A stretch of 19,276 nucleotides of DNA, from assembly GCA_964550465.1 (NCBI GenBank), contig CAZJZH010000013.1, positions 1 through 19,276 on the forward strand, given 5' to 3'. Positions 14,756 to 19,276 of the stretch are shown piece by piece. The notes under the pieces are model-generated. The model saw only the letters and a list, made by a program, of their open reading frames with translations. It did not search any database and had not been told where the DNA came from. The translations under genes were made by a program, and so were the position numbers. Position 1 is the first letter of the stretch. The number at the start of each line of letters is the position of its first letter. The stretch comes from CAZJZH01 sp964550465 (GTDB lineage: Bacteria > Patescibacteriota > Patescibacteriia > JACRDY01).

Positions 14756-14989
14756 ATGTTGAGTCCGAAAATGGTAGGCGATGCCCTGAGCAACGCCACA
14801 CCCTCACAGCTTATTCGGGTTAGCGCCTTGATTACCAAGCTCTATTGCCGGTATGGGTATAGCACCTATAACTATAAGCCAGCTATTGACGCTTTTAACA
14901 AGGGGGATTATTACAATCCAGCATTAGCTGAGCTCTTTCCTGCGGATGAGCTTGACAGAGCGCTCAATGGCACAGATCCTGTTTGGTAA
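14756..14989 (+). CDS. Small orphan protein, 77 residues, sharing the cassette leader
   Basis: I do not recognise it. The start is well supported: AAAGGAG (14741-14747) lies eight bases before ATG 14756, and a terminator follows the stop closely. The protein is soluble and predicted mostly helical, with an aromatic patch in the middle (LYCRYGYSTYNYKPAIDAFN) and an acidic end (ELFPADELDRALNGTDPVW). There is one Cys and no signal peptide or membrane helix. Its leader has the same TATTG(A/T)TCTTTTCA element at the same distance (27 bases) from the start as the cassette membrane genes, and it is divergent from the TrmB-like regulator. Both facts suggest a small regulated unit rather than a housekeeping gene. 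The AAA/T-rich flanks are lower in GC than the surrounding sequence. Confidence 0.7.
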   Translation: MLSPKMVGDALSNATPSQLIRVSALITKLYCRYGYSTYNYKPAIDAFNKGDYYNPALAELFPADELDRALNGTDPVW

Positions 14990-14993
14990 CAGG

Positions 14994-15025
14994 AAAACCC
15001 CTCCGCACAGCGGAGGGGTTTCTTT
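14994..15025 (+). terminator. Terminator of the 77-aa gene
   Basis: CCCCTCCGC pairs perfectly with GCGGAGGGG around ACA, flanked by AAAA and TTTCTTTT. The CCCCTCCG stem is the same as that of the efp terminator at 19048-19080. Confidence 0.92.
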
Positions 15026-15135
15026 TATGCACGCACATTGTAATCAGTAACCAATAATTTGTGGAGCCCCTATTACCAATTATGGGACAGTGTTCAAGTG
15101 TTCTTAATATTCAAATATCTAGTACGCCAATCCCT

Positions 15136-15172
15136 AATTCCTATTATTAATTATACATTATTCATTAATAAT
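15136..15172. repeat. AT-rich intergenic repeat, copy 2 (inverted)
   Basis: The reverse complement resembles 5829-5860 (shared pattern TAATG-ATAATG-ATAATTAAT). It abuts the stop codon of the minus-strand methyltransferase. The rest of 15026-15135 holds no gene or clear signal, apart from an AGTAACCAATAA-like scrap. Confidence 0.4.
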
Positions 15173-16362
15173 TACTGCTTTTTAAATACCCCAATATCCC
15201 GCTCTACCTTTTGCCCTTCTCGCTTATAGCGCATCAGTGGTGGTTGTGGTGCTGGCACTAGGTCAGTCAGTGGCCAGCGCAGTTGTAGGCTAGTATGCTG
15301 CGCTACCCATTGGAGGAAGGGCTGGTCAGCAGTTGGTTGCCCCTGGAGCACTGGCAAGACTACTACTACCGTACCACTGGCTTTCAATACCGTATCAAAT
15401 TGAGTAAAAGCTTGTTTATAGAGCTGCTGCAGTTCGCGTTTAGATTTTTCAATCACTGTTGCTGACTCACTACCCCGTAGCGGCTGACCTAAGTATGGTT
15501 CAGTCACAATCACGTCGATACTATCCGGTGCCAGCCAATCACTGAGCCTGGTTACGTCAGCTACGCGTAGCTGCGGCATAGCGACGGCGCTAAAATCAGC
15601 GTTCTGTGCTGTGTCGGTAATAGCCTTGTCAGAAATATCGCTGCCGATGGTATTGGTAAAGCGCAACAGACCAGCTTCTGTCAAAATAGTACCGCTACCG
15701 CAGAAAGGATCAAGCAGGGTAGCGGTTGGTTCAGCGCCACTGATATTAATCATCATCCGGGCCAGCTTCGGTGGCAGCATGCCAGACAGACTATCTCGCC
15801 CCGGGCGACCGTAGTCGCGACGGGAAAATTCCCCAAACGGTTGGACGGCGACGGTGCGAGCGATAGTGACCGCATCACCATCAACAAACAGACAGAGTTC
15901 AGCACCGTTTTTCAACAACCGATTTTTAGCCACCGTGACAGATGATAGCTGCGCATCGCGACTACTGACCAAGCGGCTACTGATGCCAGCAACTTTGAGA
16001 CCTTTTTTGACCTCTAGGCCGATGTTTTTAGCTGGCCGCCAACTGGTTGGGCTGACCGGGTAGGTAGAAATGCCAAAATGAAATTTTGTCTCTTGGTTAT
16101 GGAGCGGTTGGAGTACCTCAGCCAGCCGTTGAGCGGCAATATCCTTGATGGTTGTCGTAGTGATGACTTCGGTTACCTTAATCGTGCCACCTAGTCGCTG
16201 CATCAGCGCGGCGACATCGAGCGCTGCTGGCGTACTGACGTGCGCGACGGTGCTGCCACGGTAATTCAGGCTGGCTTGGGGATGGTGGGCAGCCAGCACT
16301 GCTCGCAGTTCAGCCAAAGACAGTAGCGGGTGATTACCAAAAATGATGATGTATTCAGTCAT
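15172..16362 (-). CDS. Trm11-like THUMP-type RNA methyltransferase
   Basis: 396 residues. The N-terminal ~170 residues resemble the ferredoxin-like/THUMP half of the TRM11/COG1041 family, which binds tRNA. The C-terminal half is a Rossmann methyltransferase: RRDYGRPGRDSLSGMLPPKL and ARMMIN (181-206) precede SAM motif I LLDPFCGSGT (216-225) and the acidic SDIS of motif II (241-244). The catalytic motif IV is TEPYLG (287-292), not the (N/D)PPY of guanosine N2-methyltransferases, so the base modified is uncertain. The likely role is tRNA methylation in the cytoplasm, by family. The gene is monocistronic on the minus strand. A promoter TTGCTG-N16-TACACT places the transcript start at or very near the ATG, so the message may be leaderless. 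No Shine-Dalgarno is seen. Confidence 0.85.
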   Translation of the reverse strand: MTEYIIIFGNHPLLSLAELRAVLAAHHPQASLNYRGSTVAHVSTPAALDVAALMQRLGGTIKVTEVITTTTIKDIAAQRLAEVLQPLHNQETKFHFGISTYPVSPTSWRPAKNIGLEVKKGLKVAGISSRLVSSRDAQLSSVTVAKNRLLKNGAELCLFVDGDAVTIARTVAVQPFGEFSRRDYGRPGRDSLSGMLPPKLARMMINISGAEPTATLLDPFCGSGTILTEAGLLRFTNTIGSDISDKAITDTAQNADFSAVAMPQLRVADVTRLSDWLAPDSIDVIVTEPYLGQPLRGSESATVIEKSKRELQQLYKQAFTQFDTVLKASGTVVVVLPVLQGQPTADQPFLQWVAQHTSLQLRWPLTDLVPAPQPPLMRYKREGQKVERDIGVFKKQ

Positions 16363-16371
16363 AGTGTCACT

Positions 16372-16399
16372 AGTGTAGCGAACTGGGACAAAACAGCAA
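16372..16399 (-). promoter_or_regulatory. Promoter of the Trm11-like gene
   Basis: On the minus strand TTGCTG (16394-16399), 16 bases, TACACT (16372-16377) in the context CGCTACACT. The -10 resembles the GCTATACT of ftsK and recA. It ends only nine bases before the ATG. Confidence 0.55.
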
Positions 16400-16451
16400 G
16401 CAGTTTAGTAGTTGTTTAGACAGCTGTGCTATGGTGAGGGCTGGTAGCTGT

Positions 16452-16461
16452 GTGCTACAAT
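16452..16461 (+). promoter_or_regulatory. Extended -10 promoter of the small coiled-coil gene
   Basis: TGCTACAAT (TG extension plus TACAAT at 16456-16461). No convincing -35 is seen. The in-frame ATG at 16460 overlaps the -10, so it cannot be the real start. Confidence 0.5.
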
Positions 16462-16483
16462 GCTTATTACTATGAAGACCGCT

Positions 16484-16765
16484 ATGGCTAAAAAAGAAAC
16501 CACCATTGATGACCTGGCCACTATGGTGCAAGCAGGTTTTAATGATATTCATGACCAATTTGCTGGCATTCAGGGTCAGTTTGTTGGCATCCAGGATCAA
16601 TTTGCTGGCATCCAGGATCAATTTGCTGAAATGCGAGCAGAATTACGTCGCCTTGATAATGGTCAAACAGAGATTTTACTGCGCCTTGATAACGTGCCGT
16701 ATCGCTTTGAATTACAAGAGCTTGATCAACGAGTCACCCGCTTAGAAGGCTTGGTTGACAGCTAA
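16484..16765 (+). CDS. Small coiled-coil protein with heptad repeats
   Basis: 93 residues from ATG 16484 (MAKKETTIDDLATMVQAGFN); ATG 16472 is an alternative, while ATG 16460 lies in the promoter. The protein has no membrane helix. Four consecutive seven-residue units, DQFAGIQ, GQFVGIQ, DQFAGIQ and DQFAEMR, are followed by a leucine-rich coil and end with LQELDQRVTRLEGLV. This pattern (a DDLA...V..GF start, heptads and a final RV..LE coil) is common among short uncharacterised proteins of Patescibacteria, from general memory of such proteins. It probably forms an oligomeric helical bundle; the role is unknown. It is divergent from the Trm11-like gene and followed by the long rpsF leader. Repeat-number variation between strains is likely. 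Confidence 0.75.
   Translation: MAKKETTIDDLATMVQAGFNDIHDQFAGIQGQFVGIQDQFAGIQDQFAEMRAELRRLDNGQTEILLRLDNVPYRFELQELDQRVTRLEGLVDS
16553..16636. repeat. Four in-frame 21-bp units in the coiled-coil gene
   Basis: Units start at 16553, 16574, 16595 and 16616. Units one and three are nearly identical, and unit four diverges at its end. They encode the heptads, so copy number can change without shifting the frame. Confidence 0.85.
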
Positions 16766-16871
16766 TACCAGCTACCCTTGCAATATTTTGATCCCTGTGG
16801 TAGAGTGAGGTTGTTCTTGAAAAAATAGTAATGTACTGGACCTTTCCCACAATAGCGCCCAGTAGCGCTGT

Positions 16872-16896
16872 TAGTGACCTCATCTGTAGGTCATTA
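16872..16896 (+). ncRNA. Hairpin P1 in the rpsF leader
   Basis: TAGTGACCT (16872-16880) pairs with AGGTCATTA (16888-16896) over nine positions with one G-U, loop CATCTGT. It lies upstream of the alternative hairpins described at 16904-16985. Confidence 0.6.
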
Positions 16897-16903
16897 AAGT
16901 TGT

Positions 16904-16985
16904 CCAGGGTGTAACTCGTTCCCCGTCATTAGTGGTGGAATGGGCTGTGTTCCCTGGTTATAGTAAAGGCCAGGGATTTTGTTTT
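16904..16985 (+). promoter_or_regulatory. Putative attenuator in the leader of rpsF-ssb-rpsR
   Basis: CCAGGG (16904-16909), CCCTGG (16952-16957) and CCAGGG (16970-16975) can pair in two exclusive ways. The second and third form a terminator: TCCCTGGTT with GGCCAGGGA, loop ATAGTAAA, followed by TTTTGTTTT. The first and second form a competing stem that encloses a CCCCG-containing segment and would free the downstream arm. In several bacteria the bS6:bS18 complex represses its own operon through a leader with a conserved CCG. Identity with that motif is a guess here. The 2:3 hairpin could instead simply terminate upstream transcription. Confidence 0.55.
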
Positions 16986-17034
16986 AGAGAGACATTATTT
17001 CTTATTTATAGTATTGTTAACGTAATTGTGTACT

Positions 17035-17673
17035 ATGACTACGCCAAGTAGTGAGACAGCACAGCAGCACTACGAATTGATGTACATCATTCCCGTGCGG
17101 TTTACCGCCGAGGAAGTGCCTGCGGTCAATGAAAAAATTAAAGCGGTGTTGGCAGAGCATGGCTGCGCCCTCACCTACGAAGACACTATGGGCAAGCGCC
17201 GACTGGCCTACCCGATTGATGGTGTCTACCATGGGTACTACTTCATGGTTGAGTTTGACATGGATCCAACTCAGATGAAGTCGCTGGAAACCGCTCTGCG
17301 GTTGATGCCAGAAGTATTGCGTCACCTGATTATTTCTCAGGCAGTGCGCAGTAGCGAGGAGATTGCCCAGGAAAAGGAACGCCGTGAGCACTCAAACAGT
17401 CGGGCAGCCGCTCGTCGAGCTGAGCAGAATGGCGAAGGACAAGAGGCGCCAACTACTTCAACCTTGCCAAAGGTGGAGATTGAGTCAAAGAAAAAGCCAG
17501 CGGCAGTAGCTGCTCCAGTGGAATCACCCGAGCAGCCGGCTGATAAGGCTGATGCACAGCCAGATGATGCGCCAGCAGAGAAAAAGCCGGCAGACGCGCC
17601 AGCTGATGACAAGGTTAATATCACCGAGCTAGACAAAAAGCTCGATGAATTGATTGATGAGTCTATCATCTAA
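17035..17673 (+). CDS. rpsF: Small-subunit ribosomal protein bS6 with a long C-terminal extension
   Basis: 212 residues. The first ~100 are a normal bS6 fold, which binds 16S rRNA with bS18 in the 30S platform: YELMYIIPVRFTAEEV, then GKRRLAYPIDGVYHGYYFMV and a final MPEVLRHLII. Residues ~105-212 are an added low-complexity tail rich in Ala, Pro, Lys, Glu and Asp (such as KKPADAPADDKVNITELDKK), about as long as the domain itself. Typical bS6 is 95-135 residues. ATG 17035 (MTTPSSETAQQHYELMY) is preferred to the upstream TTG at 17026. No Shine-Dalgarno is present. It heads the conserved rpsF-ssb-rpsR order, 46 bases before ssb, and is preceded by the putative attenuator. Confidence 0.95.
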   Translation: MTTPSSETAQQHYELMYIIPVRFTAEEVPAVNEKIKAVLAEHGCALTYEDTMGKRRLAYPIDGVYHGYYFMVEFDMDPTQMKSLETALRLMPEVLRHLIISQAVRSSEEIAQEKERREHSNSRAAARRAEQNGEGQEAPTTSTLPKVEIESKKKPAAVAAPVESPEQPADKADAQPDDAPAEKKPADAPADDKVNITELDKKLDELIDESII

Positions 17674-17719
17674 CCACTTGGCAGTGTTTTACTTACATCA
17701 TTCATAACACTCCAGTTGT

Positions 17720-18148
17720 ATGAACTTAAACAAAGTCATGATCATTGGTAACCTCACCCGTGATCCAGAAACCAAAACCACCCCACAGGGCCAGACGGTC
17801 GCTACTTTTTCAGTCGCTACTAACATGACCTGGAAGGACCAGGCTGGGCAGAAGCAAGAAAAGGCTGAGTTTCACAATGTGGTGGCCTGGCGTCGTTTGG
17901 CTGAAATTATTGGCCAATATCTCAAGAAGGGTAGTAAGGTCTACATTGAGGGCCGGCTGCAGACTCGTGACTGGGAAGGACAAGACGGCGTTAAACGCTA
18001 CCGGACTGAGATTGTGGCTGAAAACATGACCATGCTGGACAGCAAGGGTGGTGGCAACAGTGGTGGCGGCTCATCAAGCGCCCCAGCTAAGTCAGCTCCA
18101 GCCGCACCGGCTGATGATGAAATTAAAGTAGAAGATATTCCATTCTAA
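17720..18148 (+). CDS. ssb: Single-stranded DNA-binding protein
   Basis: 142 residues. The OB fold covers residues 1-110: MNLNKVMIIGNLTRDPE, EFHNVVAWRRLAEIIGQYLK, then GSKVYIEGRLQTRDW and YRTEIVAENM. A Gly/Ser/Ala/Pro linker follows, and the protein ends in the acidic partner-binding tip EIKVEDIPF, the element that recruits recombination and replication proteins. It coats single-stranded DNA during replication and repair. Length and tip are normal, and the partner RecA is encoded 4 kb upstream. The ATG has no Shine-Dalgarno and the 46-base spacer shows no clear promoter, so expression with rpsF is likely. Five bases separate it from rpsR. Confidence 0.96.
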   Translation: MNLNKVMIIGNLTRDPETKTTPQGQTVATFSVATNMTWKDQAGQKQEKAEFHNVVAWRRLAEIIGQYLKKGSKVYIEGRLQTRDWEGQDGVKRYRTEIVAENMTMLDSKGGGNSGGGSSSAPAKSAPAAPADDEIKVEDIPF

Positions 18149-18153
18149 ACTAT

Positions 18154-18399
18154 ATGCAGAAGAAACGTACTCACCGCCAGCAGCAACCTGGTCAGCAGAA
18201 GAAGCACTGCTACTTCACAGTCAATGGCTACAAAGAAATTGACTATAAAGATGTCGAGTTGCTGCGTCGCTACACCTCTTCGTACGGCAAGATCGTGCCA
18301 CGACGCAAGAGTGGTATCAGCGCTAAGTTCCAGCGTAAGCTGGCTACCGCTATCAAGCGGGCTCGCTTCATGGCACTGCTGCCATACGTCAACCGCTAA
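18154..18399 (+). CDS. rpsR: Small-subunit ribosomal protein bS18
   Basis: 81 residues. The conserved core is intact: EIDYKDVELLRRYTSSYGKI, then VPRRKSGISAKFQRKLATAI and KRARFMALLPYV. The N-terminus is basic and Gln-rich (QKKRTHRQQQPGQQKK). Where many bS18 proteins have a zinc-type Cys pair around CYFC, this one has a single Cys (KHCYFTVNG), so it belongs to the zinc-independent kind. It pairs with bS6 in the 30S platform. It lies five bases after ssb with no Shine-Dalgarno, so translational coupling is likely. A 10-bp hairpin after the stop closes the operon. Confidence 0.96.
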   Translation: MQKKRTHRQQQPGQQKKHCYFTVNGYKEIDYKDVELLRRYTSSYGKIVPRRKSGISAKFQRKLATAIKRARFMALLPYVNR

Positions 18400-18412
18400 G
18401 CAGATTCCCCAG

Positions 18413-18440
18413 CATCTCGTCCGCTCCGGTGGACGAGATG
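18413..18440 (+). terminator. Hairpin ending the rpsF-ssb-rpsR operon
   Basis: CATCTCGTCC pairs perfectly with GGACGAGATG around GCTCCGGT. Only three Ts follow, so termination may be incomplete or the hairpin may act as a 3' stabiliser before the efp promoter. Confidence 0.7.
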
Positions 18441-18441
18441 T

Positions 18442-18471
18442 TTGCGGCTCAGACTTTTTTCTTTTTATACG
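18442..18471 (+). promoter_or_regulatory. Candidate efp promoter
   Basis: TTGCGG (18442-18447), 18 bases, TATACG (18466-18471). The predicted start site falls at or just before ATG 18480, so the message would be nearly leaderless. No Shine-Dalgarno precedes either possible start. Confidence 0.45.
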
Positions 18472-18479
18472 ATACGTCT

Positions 18480-19043
18480 ATGTTAAGCATGAGTGATATT
18501 AAAATGGGCACCGCTATGAAGCTGGATGACGGCCAGCCCTATGTAGTGGTGTGGACCCAGCACAGTAAGCAGGCCCGCAGTGGTGCGGTGTTGCGCACCA
18601 AATTGAAAAATTTATTGGATGGTCGAGTGTTAGAAAAGACCTTCCAAGGTAGTGATAAGGCCGAGGCGGCTGACTTGCGCCGTGGCAAGGCTAGCTTCCT
18701 CTACAGCGATGCTGATGCCGGGCACTTTATGAACACGGAAAGTTACGAGCAGTTTGGCATTGCCACTGATCAGATTGAGCAACAACTGCAGTATCTCAAA
18801 GATGGTGACATAGTTGATGTGCTCTACTTTGAGGATAACCCGGTCACGATTAGTCTGCCACCCAAGGTTGAGCTAAAGGTGACGCAGACGGTTGAAGGTG
18901 CTAAGGGTGACACGGCTCAGGGTCGTGTGACCAAGCCGGCTACGGTCGAGACGGGTATGGAAGTAGCAGTGCCGTTGTTTGTCAAGCAAGATGATATTAT
19001 TCGCGTCAATACTGACACAGGCGAATACGTTGAACGAGTATAG
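18480..19043 (+). CDS. efp: Translation elongation factor P
   Basis: 187 residues in three domains. EF-P rescues ribosomes stalled at consecutive prolines. The KOW-like first domain includes YVVVWTQHSKQARSGAVLRT, with Arg33 at the loop tip that in many bacteria is a modified Lys. It continues with KLKNLLDGRVLEKTFQGSDK, the central OB domain (SFLYSDADAGHFMNTESYEQ) and the last OB domain (GMEVAVPLFVKQDDIIRVNT, ending DTGEYVERV). An Arg tip recalls the EarP-rhamnosylated class, but no modifying enzyme is seen here and the surrounding QARS differs from the PGRG-like loops. The start MLSMSDIKMG at 18480 fits related proteins that begin MLS; ATG 18489 is the alternative. It has its own promoter and terminator. 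Confidence 0.95.
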   Translation: MLSMSDIKMGTAMKLDDGQPYVVVWTQHSKQARSGAVLRTKLKNLLDGRVLEKTFQGSDKAEAADLRRGKASFLYSDADAGHFMNTESYEQFGIATDQIEQQLQYLKDGDIVDVLYFEDNPVTISLPPKVELKVTQTVEGAKGDTAQGRVTKPATVETGMEVAVPLFVKQDDIIRVNTDTGEYVERV

Positions 19044-19047
19044 ACAT

Positions 19048-19080
19048 AAAAACCCCTCCGCCGTGGCGGAGGGGTTTTTA
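19048..19080 (+). terminator. Terminator of efp
   Basis: AAAAACCCCTCCGC pairs with GCGGAGGGGTTTTT around a four-base loop (CGTG). The core stem equals that after the 77-aa gene. Confidence 0.93.
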
Positions 19081-19085
19081 GTATC

Positions 19086-19194
19086 CTTTCTCAGCAGCAA
19101 ATGACTCTAGCACCTGCTGATATGACTACTGTGGGGGAGAGAGCGAGTCCCACAGAACCATGAGCAGATTAAGAGAATTTTGCTGCTGGGAAAG
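19086..19194. ncRNA. Long nested hairpin, candidate structured RNA
   Basis: The outer stem 19086-19101 / 19179-19194 is 16 uninterrupted pairs with one G-U (CTTTCTCAGCAGCAAA on the left). Inside lie CTCT/AGAG (19105-19108 / 19172-19175), CTGCT/AGCAG (19114-19118 / 19163-19167) and CTGTGGG/CCCACAG (19129-19135 / 19149-19155), which ends in a purine loop GAGAGAGCGAG. Four stacked helices in 109 bases, with no reading frame, point to a folded RNA. I could not match it to SRP, RNase P, tmRNA, 6S or a known riboswitch. The strand is unknown because the fold is symmetric. Confidence 0.5.
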
Positions 19195-19195
19195 A

Positions 19196-19276
19196 GGGAG
19201 AACAGCCAACCACGGCTGTTCTCCCGAACCGTTTTGTGTGTATCTGCCGCTAGTTGGCGGCGAGACGACTCTCCTC
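19196..19276. other. Further tandem hairpins to the window end
   Basis: GGGAGAACAGCC (19196-19207) pairs perfectly with GGCTGTTCTCCC (19214-19225), loop AACCAC. GCCGC/GCGGC (19246-19250 / 19257-19261) and GAGA/TCTC (19262-19265 / 19270-19273) follow. No T-tract follows the 12-bp stem on the plus strand; on the minus strand it is followed by TCTTT. These may belong to the same RNA as 19086-19194 or to a terminator pair. Confidence 0.45.

Noticed and set aside
16553..16636. CRISPR-like or regulatory tandem repeat
   Set aside because: The 21-bp units are in-frame coding heptads of a coiled-coil protein without spacers.
17007..17012. TATAGT as an rpsF promoter -10
   Set aside because: The nearest -35-like TTGTTT is 22 bases away and no other partner fits, so it was not listed as a promoter.
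19086..19194. SRP RNA, RNase P RNA, tmRNA or 6S RNA
   Set aside because: No GGAA-type SRP apical loop, no GAGGAAAGTCC, no tmRNA start and no 6S bubble could be recognised. It is left as unassigned rather than named.

Overview
The window is a bacterial chromosome segment, read from a draft scaffold (ten Ns at 14182-14191). The standard genetic code fits: every housekeeping frame stays open without reading TGA as sense. The gene content suggests a member of the Patescibacteria (Candidate Phyla Radiation), possibly near Saccharibacteria. The clues are a TrmB-type regulator in a bacterium, a Trm11-like THUMP methyltransferase with the GMLPPKLARMMIN signature, a short heptad coiled-coil protein, an EF-P with Arg at the loop tip, and a bS18 with one cysteine. 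The phylum is an inference and the class cannot be fixed from this window.

Layout. (1) 1-5898: the 3' part of rpoB and complete rpoC, closed by a strong terminator. (2) 5899-9260: an accessory block of three tandem, co-oriented, paralogous multi-membrane-protein genes. Each has its own near-identical promoter/leader and its own near-identical terminator. The first copy has a frameshift, the second an in-frame TGA, and the third is intact. A 36-bp GTATG-type repeat flanks the block on both sides. (3) 9275-13726: ftsK, a RodZ-like gene and recA (chromosome translocation, envelope/shape, recombination). recA is preceded by an 8-codon reading frame whose stop overlaps the recA start. (4) 13737-15172: a minus-strand TrmB-like regulator broken by the assembly gap, divergent from a 77-aa orphan gene. 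Palindromes lie between them. The orphan shares a leader motif with the three membrane genes. (5) 15172-16765: a minus-strand Trm11-like methyltransferase and a divergent small coiled-coil gene. (6) 16872-18440: rpsF-ssb-rpsR, preceded by a leader with mutually exclusive hairpins that looks like an attenuator. (7) 18442-19080: efp with its own promoter and terminator. (8) 19086-19276: very stable nested hairpins with no gene, a candidate structured RNA running off the window.

Two translation-start styles coexist. Housekeeping genes start without a visible Shine-Dalgarno (SD) sequence. The membrane cassettes, the 77-aa orphan and the recA leader ORF carry purine-rich or consensus SDs. With the shared leader and terminators, this marks the cassettes plus the orphan as the least ordinary part of the window and a candidate undescribed regulon.

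The only gene-free stretch above 300 bases is 5781-6128. It holds a hairpin, the rpoC terminator, an AT-rich repeat, the first GTATG repeat, a pyrimidine tract and the first cassette promoter.
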